Shown here: piece after piece, positions 9,668 to 19,859 of the stretch
Layout of the letters: each line of letters begins with the position of its first letter
Position numbering within the stretch: the first letter of the stretch is position 1
Source of the DNA: G963667675 sp965197565
Lineage (GTDB): Bacteria > Chloroflexota > Dehalococcoidia > Lucifugimonadales > UBA3495
Length of the DNA: 64,000 nucleotides
Direction of reading: 5' to 3'
Assembly: GCA_965197565.1 (NCBI GenBank)
Contig: CBDANK010000003.1
Location: 186,001-250,000, forward strand
Notes under the pieces: model-generated
What the model was told of the DNA's origin: nothing
The model's database searches: none
The model's input: the letters and a program-made list of their open reading frames with translations, nothing else
Made by a program: the position numbers and the translations under genes

Positions 9668-10809
9668 CTAAACCAAAGCCAAGGTGGGATGTACATTTCC
9701 GGGAGGGCGGGAATCTCGCTGGAGTGTCTCGGCCCTTGATTGCAGCACTGTCCGGCAGCGCCGTCTCACCTCATCTTGCCGGTTGGCCAGCCCGGCCAGG
9801 AAGCCACCGACCCTCTCCTGCACTGCCTCTCTGGTCCCCAGGCACAGGTTGCCAGTGGCCTCCTCCCTCGCCCATCCCCAGATAGCCTCGTCGGCGTTGA
9901 AGTCTGGACTGTAGCCCGGCAGGTTCACCAGCTGCAGCATCAGGTCCGGCGTCCTCAGATACTCGCGCACCGGCTCCCCACGATGGGCTGGAGCATTGTC
10001 CCAGATCACGCTGAGCGGCCCAGGATGCTTTTCCCTCAGTTGCATCAGGAAGGCAACTGAGGTCCCAGCGTTGCTGTTGCCCTCCAGTTCCATCCATTCC
10101 ACTTCTCCCGTCGCCAGGCACACCGCCGAGTAGTAGCTGGCCTTCTCCCCATACCGCGGGCTGGTCGAGTCCACCAACGCCAACTCCCCTTTCGGCACCC
10201 ACTTGCCCCACAGTTCCGCGTCCGCCCGGAAGTGGGCCTCATCAACAAAGAATATCTTGGCTCCGGTTTGTATCGCCTGCTCCGACAGGGCGGCGTAATC
10301 CGCCACGAAGGCGTCCCGCTTGGCCGCATCAGCCTTGACCAGGCGCTTCTTGGGACGCTTGAAGGCAAATACCAACCGGTGCAGGTAATTCAGGCAAGCG
10401 CTGCGACTCAATCTGATGCCAAACCGTTGAGAAACAAACTCCCGCACCACCTTCCAATACCAGTTGGCCAGTTCCAGGCCCGATGATGACGGCGGCAGCT
10501 GCACCGCTCCTGTCAACTCCGCCTGCTGTGTCTGGTCGAGGGCGGGGGGGAACCGCCGGTCTGCTCGAAGATCAGGGCTGCCGGACCACCCTCGCCGAAG
10601 GCCGAGGCCCACCGTCCGATGCTGTGGGGATCCCGATCCAGTGCCTCCGCTGCGGCCACTGCCGTCCAGCCTTGGGCCAGCAGACAGACGGCGTACCACC
10701 TTTCCCGCTCCCGGGGTGTGGGCGCCAGGATCATTCTCCGCCGCAGGTCCTTCGCGCCCATCTGCCATTGTTCCAAAGACTGGCCTATATCTCTTACCCC
10801 CATCATCAA
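9668..10809 (-). CDS. IS630-B transposase, expressed by probable -1 frameshift (copy 1)
   Basis: The first frame (10809-10513) encodes the helix-turn-helix domain (TPRERERWYAVCLLAQGWTA, EALDRDPHSIGRW). The second frame (to 9668) encodes the DDE domain: IFFVDEAHFRAD (Asp), VIWDNAPAHRG (Asp), YSPDFNADEAIW (Glu). The frames meet at a C7 run on the coding strand (complement of 10544-10550): TCC CCC CCG in the first frame, and a -1 slip gives GGSPPALDQTQQAEL. The stop codon lies inside the terminal repeat. The diverged copy at 60365 keeps the same run and the same frame step, which supports programmed frameshifting. Confidence 0.82.
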
Positions 10810-10887
10810 CCCCTCCCAAACTACCTACCCCAACTGCCTCCCAATTTACCCTATCCTTATGCGCATTTCACCTTGGCTTTGGTTTAG
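9668..10887 (-). mobile_element. IS630-family element, type B, copy 1
   Basis: Perfect 19-bp inverted ends CTAAACCAAAGCCAAGGTG at 9668-9686 and 10869-10887, each containing the TA target. Unrelated in sequence to the type A element. A diverged copy is at 60365-61603. Its right end directly abuts an IS701-type element. Confidence 0.9.
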
Positions 10888-12308
10888 TATTACAGCCGCA
10901 GATAATCGGTGGTAGAATGTAGTGACTTTAGGGGGTGAGTGAGGTGAGGCGGTGGCAAGGGACAGGGACGAGGTGTTAGAGGTGGCGCGGTGGGCCAAAG
11001 GCATCGAAGGGGTTCATGGGTGCATTGCGGGACGGTTTCACCGTTGGGAACCCCGCCGGCGGGCGCTGGACTATCTAAAGGGACTGCTTTCTCCGGTAGA
11101 GCGCAAGAACGGCTGGCAACTGGCGGAGCAGGCGGGCGACGCCACACCCGACGGGGTGCAGCGGTTGCTGTCCACCTATCGCTTGGGAAGCCGATCTGGT
11201 TGGCGAGGACCTCAGGGACTACGTGGTGGAGCATCTGGGCGACGCCGCTGGGGTGCTGGTGGTGGACGAGGCCGGGTTCCTGAAGAAGGGGGCCAAATCG
11301 GTTGGAGTGCAGCGGCAGTACGGCGGGACGGATTGAGAACTGCCAGGTGGGGGTATTTCTGACCTATGCCACCGCCCAGGGACGAGTCCTGCTGGACCGG
11401 GAACTGTACCTGCCCCAGGTGTGGGCTGATGATGGAGAACGCCGGCGAGAGGCGGGAGTTCCCGAGGAGGTGACCTTCCGAACCAAGCCTCAACTGGCCC
11501 AGGACCTGCTGGGGCGAGCGGTGGAATCGGGAGTTCCTTTCAGCTGGGTCACTGGGGACGAGGTGTACGGCACTGCCCGCGACCTGCGGTGGTGGCTGGA
11601 ACAGAAGGGAATGCCTCAGGTGCTAGCCATCAAGAGAAACGAGAAGCTGTGGACCCTGACGGACAAGGGGCCGCGGCAAGTACGGGCGGACCAACTGGCG
11701 GCTGGGGTGGAAGAATCGGATTGGATTCGGTGCAGCGCCGGCAACGGGGCCAAAGGCCCCCGAGTCTATGACTGGGCCAGGGTGGGGATACGGCCCATGA
11801 GGGAACCTGGCCAAGGGTATTGGCTGCTGGCCCGGCGCAGCATTGCTCAGCCTGAAGAGTTGGCCTACTATGTCTGCTTCGGCCCAGCGTATACGCCTTT
11901 GGAGGAACTGGTGCGGGTGGCGGGAATCCGGTGGGCCATCGAGGAATGCTTCGAGGAGGCCAAAGGACAGGTAGGACTGGACCAGTATGAAGTCCGAAAA
12001 TGGGATGGCTGGTACCGTCACATCACTCTGGCGATGCTGGCCCATGCCTACTTGGCGGTGGTCAGGCAACAGGCGAACGCGGTTTGCAGCAGTAAAAATG
12101 GGGAGAGCCGGAACGGGATGAATCCCTGATTCCCCTGACAGTTCCCGAGGTCCGCCGGCTCCTCTACCATCTGATCTGGAAGCCTAACCCTCCGGAAGAA
12201 TCGGTACTGGCGTGGTCCCGGTGGCGGCGGCGACATCAGGCCAGAGCCCGCCGCTGCCACTACAACCGCCGCCTTAACCTTCTCAGTCCATATCTGCGGC
12301 TGTAGTAC
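10888..12308 (+). mobile_element. IS701-family element, copy 1
   Basis: Inverted ends TATTACAGCCGCAGATA (left) and, inverted at the right, TACTACAGCCGCAGATA, flanked by TTAG/CTAA-type bases. It abuts the IS630-B on the left and an IS5-type element on the right. A second copy follows at 13231-14664 in the same orientation. Confidence 0.8.
10952..12305 (+). pseudogene. IS701 transposase, multiply frameshifted (copy 1)
   Basis: The protein opens with a GTG start and VLEVARWAKGIEGVHGCIAG. An extra base near 11185 (CGC T TGG) breaks the frame after LLSTYR. The correct frame then reads DLRDYVVEHLGDAAGVLVVD with the first catalytic Asp and GFLKKGAKS. A second shift near 11325 is followed by a long clean stretch to 12129 (RIENCQVGVFLTYATAQGRV, VTGDEVYGTARDLRWWLEQ, IRWAIEECFEEAKGQVGLDQ). 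A tail DESLIPLTVPEVRRLL is one frame away. Not functional as it stands. Confidence 0.85.
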
Positions 12309-13230
12309 TAAGAAACTATCTCAAAACAGCGAGGCGGCGTTGACGGCGGTACCAGAGGAGGGCACAAGCCAATTGAAGCCGGCCCAGGTAATTGGTCGGC
12401 TTCTTGTCGTAGCGCACCAGTATCCCCCGGCACTTGGACAGCCAGCTTAAGGTGCGTTCCACCACCCACCGTCGGGCGGGGAAGGTCTTCTCTCCCCATT
12501 GGTCCAGCTTCTCCTCCCCAATGCGCCGGATATGTCCACAGTATTGGTAGGCGGCAACTGTCCCGTGGCCTGTGGGATTGTCATACCCTTTGTCCAAGCA
12601 CAGGTTTTGAGCGCCTGACGGGCGCGCCACTACTATGCTCTCCAGGGTCGGTCTCAAGAGTTTCGTATCATGGACGTTGGCTCCAGCCACCGCTACGCTC
12701 AGGGGTCCGCCTGCTGCGTCGACCAGGATGCTCTTCTTGCTCCCGGCTTTGCCCCGGTCGGTGGGGTTTCGTCCAATGGCGCCCCCCCAAAACGCGCTTT
12801 GCCTATAGAGCAATCCGCCGACTGCCATTCCCAGTTCACGCCGCCCAACTCCTGGCATTCTTCTATCAGGACAGCCCAGATGGCCTCCAGTGCCCCACAC
12901 CCTACCCAGCGTTGGAAGGTCCGATGGATGGTGCTATCGTCTCCCAACTCCTTGGGGAGGTGGTTCCACTGGCAGCCGCTTCGCATTCGAAAGATAATCC
13001 CTTCCAGCATCTTCCGCTGGTCCACCCGTTTGCGCCCCTTCGATTTGGGCGGGTCCAACTCCAGTATCACCGGTCCGATTCGCTCCCAAAGGTCGTCCGG
13101 AACATCCCATAAAATAGGTAACGGTTTCCACTCCACTGCGATTCACCTCCACCCGCCTTTGGGAACAATCCTAGCGACGACCTTCACCCGTTAACTACTA
13201 TCTGAAACCCCAATTTGAGATAGTTTCTTA
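12309..13230 (-). mobile_element. IS5-family element (IS427-like)
   Basis: Inverted ends TAAGAAACTATCTCAAA at 12309-12325 and its inverse at 13214-13230. It sits exactly between two directly repeated IS701 elements, so the three form an IS701-IS5-IS701 array. Confidence 0.85.
12316..13136 (-). CDS. IS5-family transposase, two frames joined by probable -1 frameshift
   Basis: The first frame starts MEWKPLPILWDVPDDLWERI at 13136 and contains SGCQWNHLPKELGDDSTIHR and the first catalytic Asp in WQSADCSIGKARFG. The second frame carries NPTDRGKAGSKKSILVDAAG, LCLDKGYDNP (Asp) and VVERTLSWLSKCRGILVRYD (Glu). They meet at a G7 run on the coding strand (complement of 12782-12788): TTT GGG GGG in frame one. 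A -1 slip gives KARFGGGAIGRNPTDRGK, the normal IS427-group sequence. Probably a functional programmed-frameshift transposase. Confidence 0.8.
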
Positions 13231-14664
13231 GTACTACAGTTGCAGATTAACAATGTAGAATAGGCCATCACTTGATGAAGAGGTGTGGCGGTGGCAGCGT
13301 GCAGGAATGAGGTTAGGGACGAGGTTGAGGAAGTGGTCCGGTGGGCCGAGGGTATTGAACAGGTATACCGGTGTGTAGCGGGGCGGTTCCGGCGTCCGGA
13401 GCCGCGCCGGCGGGCGCTGGACTACCTGCGAGGACTACTGAGTCCGGTGGAACGTAAGAACGGCTGGCAACTGGCCGAGAGGGCGGGCGACGCCACTCCC
13501 TACGGGGTGCAGCGTCTTCTGTCCACCTACCGGTGGGACGCCGACCTGGTTCGTGACGATCTGGCCGGTTACGTTGTGGAGCACCTAGGCGACGCTGACG
13601 GCGTACTGGTGGTGGATGAAACCGGGTTTCTCAAGAAGGGGAACAAGTCCGCAGGGGTGCAGCGTCAGTACAGCGGCACGGCGGGCCGGATTGAGAACTG
13701 TCAGATTGGGGTATTCCTGGCCTATGCCTCGGCCAAGGGGAGAACCTTGCTGGACCGGGAACTGTACCTGCCCCAGGTCTGGGCGGAGGACCGGGAGCGG
13801 CGCCGGGAGGCCGGAGTGCCGGAAGATGTTGGCTTTCAGACCAAGCCCCGGCTGGCCCAGCGTATGCTGGAGCGGGCGCTGGAATCGGGAGTCCCCTTCG
13901 GTTGGGTTGCCGGTGACGAGGTCTACGGCAGCGACCGCAACCTGCGGCTGTGGCTGGAACGGGAAGGTATTGCGCACGTTCTGGCCATCAAGAGCAACGA
14001 GAAGCTGTGGGCTTGGACGGACAAGGGACCCCTCCAGGTGAGGGCGGACCGGCTGGCGTCGCAGGTTGACGAGTCTGACTGGAACAGATGCAGCGCGGGA
14101 GACGGGGCCCAGGGTATACGACTGGGCCTTGGTGGAGATCCGGCCCCTGAGAGAACCGGGCAAGGGGTATTGGCTGCTGGCCCGGCGCAGCATAGCCAAA
14201 CCGGAGGAGTTGGCCTACTACGTGTGCTACGGCCCGGCGGGAACAACCCTGGAGGGACTGGCAAGGGTAGCCGGGACGCGGTGGGCCATAGAGGAGTGCT
14301 TTGAGGCGGCCAAGGGACAGGTAGGGCTGGACCAGTACGAAGTGCGCCGATGGGATGGCTGGTACCGGCATATCACCCTGGTGATGCTGGCCCACGCCTA
14401 CCTGGCGGTAATAAGACATCAGGCGTCGGCGCAAGGATGCTCCAAGAAAAGGGGGGCTGTCCCGGCTTGGATGAAAGCCTGATTCCCATGACAGTCCCCG
14501 AGGTGCGCCGGCTGCTCACCCGCCTGGTATCGACGGCCAATCACCCCGCTGAGCTTGTTCTGTCCTGGTCTCTATGGAGACGACACCATCAGGCCCAAGC
14601 CCGGCGATGTCACTACCAACGACGGCTGTCACTACTGGTTCCAGTAGTGCAACTGTAGTACTAA
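13231..14664 (+). mobile_element. IS701-family element, copy 2
   Basis: Inverted ends TACTACAGTTGCA at the left (from 13231) and its inverse at 14648-14660. It is in the same orientation as copy 1 but clearly diverged in sequence, so this is not a fresh duplication. Confidence 0.8.
13285..14658 (+). pseudogene. IS701 transposase, frameshifted (copy 2)
   Basis: A GTG start at 13285 opens a clean frame for about 275 codons: LRGLLSPVERKNGWQLAERA, ADGVLVVDETGFLKKGNKSA (catalytic Asp), WVAGDEVYGSDRNLRLWLE. Near 14108 a base change drops the frame from SAGDGAQG into nonsense. The correct frame continues as PRVYDWALVEIRPLREPGKG and GTRWAIEECFEAAKGQVGLD (Glu). As in copy 1, the tail LDESLIPMTVPEVRRLL lies in yet another frame, reached by a -1 step near 14450. 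Not functional because of the 14108 change. Confidence 0.84.
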
Positions 14665-14849
14665 GTGCAATACGCACTCTCTAGCAACCAATTGACCCCT
14701 GTTATCTTTCCGGCCAAGACTTCGTTTCTCGTAATTAAGGGTGGTCCGAGAGGGCGGTCAGGATCCTTAAGTGAAGGTGGTTCTCAGTCCTGGTACGTTT
14801 AGAAAAGGCTGGTTTGAGGGAACTCACAGCGCCCCCAGCCACAATTCGA

Positions 14850-14884
14850 AGACGGTTCTGTCTACCGTCAAGTCAGGCCCAGTA
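14850..14884 (+). repeat. Dispersed intergenic repeat, short copy F
   Basis: TCGAAGACGGTTCTGTCTACC followed by GTCAAGTCAGGCCC resembles 31910-31955 (TCGAAGATGGTTCTGCCTAC then GTCAACTTAGGCCC) and, inverted, 5891-5905. The rest of 14666-14965 shows no gene. Confidence 0.45.
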
Positions 14885-14965
14885 TTTTGGGCAGTAGATG
14901 TGGCTACGTGGTGGAATTGGGGTTATGATGGCAAAAGCCACTAGTCCAAGGCGGGAGGGCAAAAC

Positions 14966-15655
14966 GTGAAAACCACAGTTGAGTTCGACCCAAGCTACGC
15001 CATGCTGACCGTAGACTTGGAGCCGGGTGAAGCCATCAAGGCTGAGCCGGGAGCGATGGTTCTCCAACAGGGTGTGGAGATGAAAACGGGTACCGGGGGC
15101 GGCGGCCTGTTCGGCGGGTTCAAGAGGATGCTGGGTGGAGAGTCTTTCTTCGTCAACACCTTCACTGCGGAGACAGGTGGCGGACAGGTGAGTCTCGCCC
15201 CTAATTCACCTGGGGACATCGGGTCCTTTGACCTGCACCAGGGAAAGAATCTCTTCGTCCAATCGGGTTCCTTCCTGGCCTGCACCGAGAACGTCCAAAC
15301 CGACACCCAGTTTCAGGGCTTCAGAGGCCTCTTCAGTGGTGAGAGCTTGTTTTTCATCAGGGTTTACTCCACGGATGGGATGGGAACCGTCTACTACAAC
15401 TCGTACGGCGCCATTAAAAGGATTGCGGTTGAACCTGGGAGGGAGTTGGTCGTAGATACGGGTCACCTGGTTGCATTCACCGATGACGTAGACTACTCAA
15501 TCGGCAAGGTGGGTGGAATCCGCTCACTCATCGCAGGCGGAGAAGGCCTGGTGATGAAATTCAAGGGCAACGGGGACATATGGGTCCAGACTAGAAACCT
15601 TGCATCTCTAGCAGATAAGCTCGTTCCATTCCTGCCAAAGACGGGCGATAAATAG
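14966..15655 (+). CDS. AIM24 / TIGR00266 family protein
   Basis: A 229-residue protein of the AIM24/TIGR00266 family, a beta-rich TRAP-like fold of unknown biochemical role found widely in bacteria and in mitochondria. Diagnostic segments are EPGEAIKAEPGAMVLQQGV near the N-terminus, GGGLFGGFKRMLGGESFFVN at about 46-65, and the late VVDTGHLVAFTDDVDYSIGK followed by GEGLVMKFKGNGDIWVQTRN. Length is normal and the frame is intact. It stands alone between an IS701 and an ISNCY element, so it is probably part of the original chromosome. ATG 14966 follows AAGGCGGGAGG. Confidence 0.9.
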   Translation: MKTTVEFDPSYAMLTVDLEPGEAIKAEPGAMVLQQGVEMKTGTGGGGLFGGFKRMLGGESFFVNTFTAETGGGQVSLAPNSPGDIGSFDLHQGKNLFVQSGSFLACTENVQTDTQFQGFRGLFSGESLFFIRVYSTDGMGTVYYNSYGAIKRIAVEPGRELVVDTGHLVAFTDDVDYSIGKVGGIRSLIAGGEGLVMKFKGNGDIWVQTRNLASLADKLVPFLPKTGDK

Positions 15656-15736
15656 CAATCCCCGTCAAACCTCCTCATGGTGTAATCGGCGGAGGTAAAT
15701 TGGACCACGAAGGCGGATAGATCGCTGACAAAGGGC

Positions 15737-17386
15737 TGTTGAAGTTCAGGATAAATGTCCGGTTAAGTGTTCAGCATAAATGTCCTTTGCTTAATCTGCG
15801 ATGGTATCAGATGCTGGTGCCGGAGGAGTTGCTGGGGTTCGCCGCGTCGGCGGACTCTCGGCGTCGATGTATCTCCTTACCGTCTCTCTGTGGATTCCCA
15901 ACTCCCTCGCCATCCGTCGAATGGACCTCCCCTGAAGCTTGGCCTGCTGCACCGCCTTCCATCTCTCTTGCTGGAGAAACGTCGGCTTCCGCGGCGATGC
16001 GATGACCCGCAACCAGGCTACGTCCGGATCGTCGATTGCCGCAGCGTGAGCATCTACTTCTTGATCCGGCCTTGCGCCCGGCAGTGCGAGAGCTGCAACC
16101 GAAGGTTTTGACGCGAGTTCGGGATCGGAGGGTGGGATGGTGGCGGCTGGAGAAGTCCCGTTGCGGCTTCGGAGAGATGCCGGACTGGGCGGTGCTTCCT
16201 GGGACGCAATGATGCGTCCCTCGTGCTGTAGCGACAGCCGGCCGTCCAGCCCCTCCAGCACCACCACAACTGCTCCGGCGTAGTTGCGGCGTTCCTGAGT
16301 GGGCAGCAGCTGCAGGGTGTGCCTGTAATACTTCACGGTGTTGTCCCGCGCCACTCTCCTGCGATGCTTGAAACACAGGATATGCCCCAAGCGCGACTCC
16401 GGACCCATGGGCCGGAATGCCGGCTCGGGACACTGGGCCGGAACCCCGAAACGCCGGTTGAAGCGGGGCAGGAACTGCTGCAAGACGGCCTTGGCCTGTA
16501 GGGCGGTGGTAGCACCCGCAAGCCGGAGCTCCGTGATCAACCGGTCCTGGAAGGTTCCCGCCGTCCGCTCCACCCGCCCCTTTGCCTGGGGTGATAGTGC
16601 GAAAATCAATTGTGTCCCCAGTTCCTCCATGGCCCGGCCGAACTGGGTTGGGGTCCCGGTGGGCTGATATTCCGAACGGTGTTTGAAGACAGCGTGCCGG
16701 TCGGTGTACAGGGCGAGAGGAATACCGCGGCGCCGGAGCAGTCCCTGCATCAGCAGGAAGTAACTGCTGGTATCCTCATGATCGCAAAAGAGGGCGTTGA
16801 GCACACAGCCGGTGGCATCGTCCACGGCGAACAGTATCGTGAACTGAGGTCCGTCGTCGCCCAGCCACCGGTGATAACTGCCATCCATCTGAATCAGCAT
16901 GCCCTCCCGGGGCATCCGCTGCCGGCGCACCCGGTGCTTGGGCGGGCGCCTTCGCCGCGGACTGCTGAGCCCGGCGTTGACCAGGATGCGCCGCAGCGTA
17001 GTCCGGCCCATGTCGAGGCCCTCGCGTTCACTGAGCAACTCTGAGAGATGGGTGTGGTTGGCTCCCTCGTACACCGTGCGAGCCAGGTGAACCACCCTGC
17101 TCCTGGTCGTCTCGGGAATAGCGTTGGCCGGCTTGCGGCCCCGATGGCCGTGGGCAAGGGATGCAGCGCCCTTCTCCCGGTAAGCCGCCAGGATGCGCCT
17201 GGTGTGGCGCGGGCTGACTCCCATCAGTTCAGCCGCCTGATCCAGGGAAATGTGCTCGGTGAGAAAGCTGTTCAGAACCTGGAGTCTCGTCTGTTCTTTG
17301 GGATTCAAAGTCACATTCTCCATGGCGTGAATGTGACATTTATGCTGGCCAGTTAGCGAGGACGTTTTCGCTGGACATCAACAAAT
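15737..17386 (-). mobile_element. ISNCY-family (IS1202-like) element
   Basis: Both ends hold a double motif of the form TGTTGA-GTTCAG--AAATGTCC followed by CAGCATAAATGTCC: at 15737-15787 and, inverted, at 17336-17386. A third copy of the same end is at 19855-19905. The two tandem motifs at each end probably form the transposase binding sites. Confidence 0.72.
15791..17323 (-). CDS. ISNCY-family transposase
   Basis: A complete 510-residue transposase. The N-terminus is a helix-turn-helix (DQAAELMGVSPRHTRRILAA). The rve-like DDE core follows: GMLIQMDGSYHRWLGDDG (Asp), ALYTDRHAVFKHRSEY (Asp) and SPQAKGRVERTAGTFQDRLI (Glu). A basic tail holds a second helix-turn-helix, KLQGRSIRRMARELGIHRET. No internal stops; probably active. 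Confidence 0.88.
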   Translation of the reverse strand: MENVTLNPKEQTRLQVLNSFLTEHISLDQAAELMGVSPRHTRRILAAYREKGAASLAHGHRGRKPANAIPETTRSRVVHLARTVYEGANHTHLSELLSEREGLDMGRTTLRRILVNAGLSSPRRRRPPKHRVRRQRMPREGMLIQMDGSYHRWLGDDGPQFTILFAVDDATGCVLNALFCDHEDTSSYFLLMQGLLRRRGIPLALYTDRHAVFKHRSEYQPTGTPTQFGRAMEELGTQLIFALSPQAKGRVERTAGTFQDRLITELRLAGATTALQAKAVLQQFLPRFNRRFGVPAQCPEPAFRPMGPESRLGHILCFKHRRRVARDNTVKYYRHTLQLLPTQERRNYAGAVVVVLEGLDGRLSLQHEGRIIASQEAPPSPASLRSRNGTSPAATIPPSDPELASKPSVAALALPGARPDQEVDAHAAAIDDPDVAWLRVIASPRKPTFLQQERWKAVQQAKLQGRSIRRMARELGIHRETVRRYIDAESPPTRRTPATPPAPASDTIAD

Positions 17387-17444
17387 CGGCGGTTGAAAAG
17401 TGTACCGCCCGCCGCCATCCATAGGGGCATTCTAGACCCCATGG

Positions 17445-18971
17445 ATGGTGCCAGGGATGTACCAAGTGGAATCGTATCTGCGGGTCCGCAGGGCGGTGAT
17501 GGTGGAGGGGATGAGCATCCGGGAGGCCTCTCGGGTGTTCGGGCTGCACCGGGACACTGTACGGAAGATGCTGGCCTACTCCGTCCCTCCGGGCTACCGG
17601 AGGCAGACTACGCCCCGGCGCCCAACCCTTCGACAAGCTCAGGAGGAGCGATTTACGGGCGTAATCGACCGGATCCTCGAAGACGACCACCAGGTTCCCA
17701 GGAAACAGCGCCACACAGCCAAACGCATCTACGAGCGTCTCAGGGACGAGTACGGGTTCGACGGCCAGTACACCATCGTCAAGGACTATGTCAGAGAGCG
17801 CCGCCGCCAATCGCGGGAGATGTTCGTGCCGTTGTCCCATCCGCCGGGCCAGGCCCAGTGCGACTTCGGCGAGGCCCTGGTGGTGATCGGCGGCGTGGAG
17901 CAGAAAGCCCACTGCTTCGTGCTGGACCTGCCTCACAGCGACGGCTGCTTGGTGAAGGCTTACCCGGCGGAGACCACCGAGGCATTCCTGGATGGACATG
18001 TCTCGGCCTTCGCCTTCCTGGGCGGGGTCCCCCGGAGCATCCTCTACGACAATACCAGGCTGGCAGTGGCGAAGATCCTGGGGTATGGCCGGCGCAAGCG
18101 CACCAGGGTATTCACCGAACTCCAGTCCCACTACCTCTTCGAGGACCGGTTCGGCCGTCCCGGCAAGGGCAATGACAAGGGAAAGGTGGAGGGGATGGTG
18201 AGCTGCATACGGCGCAACTTCCTGGTGCCGGTACCGTCCTTTGACAGCTTCGATGCCCTGAATGTTCACCTGGAACAGCGTTGCCTGGAGCGGATGGATG
18301 CCAGGCTGCGGGGGCATTCGGAGAGCATCGGTCAGCGGATGGAGCGGGACCTGGATGGCTTGATGCCGTTGCCCGCGGTGGCCTACGACGCCTGCGAAAA
18401 GCAGGCTGGCCGGGTGAGCTCACTGTCCCTGGTCCGGTACCGCACCAACGACTACTCGGTGCCGGTGGCCTACGGACACCGGGAGGTGCTGGTGAGGGGC
18501 TGCGTGGACCAGGTGGTGATCAGCTGCGGGTCTGAGGTCATCGCCCGGCATCCGCGCTCCTACCAGCGGGACGACTTCGTCTACGACACCATCCACTACC
18601 TGCCCCTGCTGGAGCAGAAGACGGCGGCTCTGGACCAGGCCGCGCCCCTGCAGGGATGGGACCTGCCCGAGGAGATGAACACGCTGCGCCGCCTGCTGGA
18701 GTCCCGCATGGGACCAAGGGGCAAGCGGGAGTTCGTTCAGGTTCTCAGGTTGCTGGAGCACTTCTCCCACCAGGAGGTGCTAGCCGCGGTCCGGGACGCC
18801 ATCCGGCTGGGGGCACTGAGCTTCGACGCGGTGAAGCACCTGGTGCTGTGCCGGCTGGAGGGCAGGCCGCCCCGGCTGGACCTGGAGCTGTACCCCTATC
18901 TGCCCCGGGTGCGGGTCAGCGCCGCCTCCGCCGGGGACTACATGACGTTGCTGTCGGGGAGGGCGGCATGA
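17445..18971 (+). CDS. istA: IS21 transposase IstA
   Basis: An intact 508-residue IstA. The N-terminal helix-turn-helix is MSIREASRVFGLHRDTVRKM. The rve catalytic core is at about 130-260: GQAQCDFGEALVVIGGVEQK (Asp), RSILYDNTRLAVAKILGYGR (Asp) and RPGKGNDKGKVEGMVSCIRR (Glu). A Mu-type C-terminal barrel domain follows. Residues near 62-68 (LRQAQEE) are encoded by the short repeat CCCTTCGACAAGCTCAGG inserted in frame. The stop overlaps the istB start by 4 bases (ATGA), the usual coupling. Confidence 0.9.
   Translation: MVPGMYQVESYLRVRRAVMVEGMSIREASRVFGLHRDTVRKMLAYSVPPGYRRQTTPRRPTLRQAQEERFTGVIDRILEDDHQVPRKQRHTAKRIYERLRDEYGFDGQYTIVKDYVRERRRQSREMFVPLSHPPGQAQCDFGEALVVIGGVEQKAHCFVLDLPHSDGCLVKAYPAETTEAFLDGHVSAFAFLGGVPRSILYDNTRLAVAKILGYGRRKRTRVFTELQSHYLFEDRFGRPGKGNDKGKVEGMVSCIRRNFLVPVPSFDSFDALNVHLEQRCLERMDARLRGHSESIGQRMERDLDGLMPLPAVAYDACEKQAGRVSSLSLVRYRTNDYSVPVAYGHREVLVRGCVDQVVISCGSEVIARHPRSYQRDDFVYDTIHYLPLLEQKTAALDQAAPLQGWDLPEEMNTLRRLLESRMGPRGKREFVQVLRLLEHFSHQEVLAAVRDAIRLGALSFDAVKHLVLCRLEGRPPRLDLELYPYLPRVRVSAASAGDYMTLLSGRAA
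17626..17643 (+). repeat. Short dispersed repeat CCCTTCGACAAGCTCAGG, copy in istA
   Basis: An exact copy of an 18-mer also found at 58684-58701 and, with one change, at 19338-19355 in istB. Here it sits in the istA reading frame. Confidence 0.75.
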
Positions 18972-19774
18972 GCAACCGTTCCACGCTGCTTCTAGAACAC
19001 CATCTGAAGGAACTGAAGCTGCCCAGCTTCCTGCGGGAATATGGGAATATGGGAAGATGGCGGCCCAGTGCGCCGCCGAGGGCGTGGACCACCCGGAGTA
19101 CCTGCTGCGCCTGGCCGAACTTGAGCTCATAGACCGGAACCAGCGCATGGTGGAGCGGCGGGTCCGGGCGGCCCGCTTCCCGGCAGTAAAGAGCCTGGAC
19201 ACCTTCGACTTCCCGGCCATCCCCTCGGTGAACAAGCAACTGGTGATGCAACCGGCCCGGTGTGAATACATCGAACGCCGGGAGAACGTCATCGCCGTCG
19301 GCAACAGCGGCGCCGGCAAGACCCACCTGGCCCTGGGCCCTTCGGCAAGCTCAGGAGGGCCTGGCCGCCTGCCAGCGGGGAATGCCGGTGGGGTTCACCA
19401 CCGCCGCCGGCCTGGTCCACGAAATGATGGAGGCCAGGGATGAGAGACGGCTGCTCAACCTGCAGAGACAACTGTCCCGGCTCAAGCTACTGATTATCGA
19501 CGAACTGGGCTTCGTGCCATTGTCCCGCACCGGGGCCGAACTGCTCTTTGAGGTCTTCAGCCAGCGCTACGAGCGGGGCTCCATCCTGGTGACCACCAAC
19601 CTCCCCTTCGACGAGTGGACCGAGGTGTTCGGATCGGAGCGCCTCACCGGCGCGTTGCTGGACCGTCTCACCCACCAGGTCCACATCCTGGAGATGAACG
19701 GTGAGAGCTACCGCCTCAAGCACAGCAGGGAAACCGCCGCCTCTCAAGCTCCGGACGATACGGTCGACGGGTAG
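18968..19774 (+). pseudogene. istB: IS21 helper ATPase IstB, disrupted twice
   Basis: The start STLLLEHHLKELKLPSFLRE is followed near 19045 by an 8-base tandem duplication (GAATATGG repeated) that shifts the frame. The AAA+ core continues in the new frame with the Walker A VGNSGAGKTHLALG. At 19338 the short repeat CCCTTCGGCAAGCTCAGG is inserted and shifts the frame back, replacing family residues ALGLAA by a foreign LRQAQE-like string. The remainder is normal: Walker B LLIIDELGFVPLS and SILVTTNLPFDEWTEVFGSE. IS21 needs IstB, so this copy is probably defective. Confidence 0.85.
19338..19355 (+). repeat. Short dispersed repeat, copy in istB
   Basis: CCCTTCGGCAAGCTCAGG, one base different from the copies at 17626 and 58684. 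Its insertion interrupts the istB frame just after Walker A. Confidence 0.75.
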
Positions 19775-19859
19775 GTCGCACCAGAAACCGTCCTCCTCCT
19801 GACCTGTCTACTACACACCTGTCTGTGTCACCTTCCTCCTCAACAACTGCCACGGACAT

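Noticed and set aside
10889..14665. IS701-IS5-IS701 as a composite transposon
   Set aside because: The IS701 copies are diverged from each other, both are frameshifted, and the interior holds only another IS; no cargo is present.
17340..18317. Long minus-strand frame opposite istA
   Set aside because: It is antisense to a well-supported IstA coding sequence and has no family pattern.
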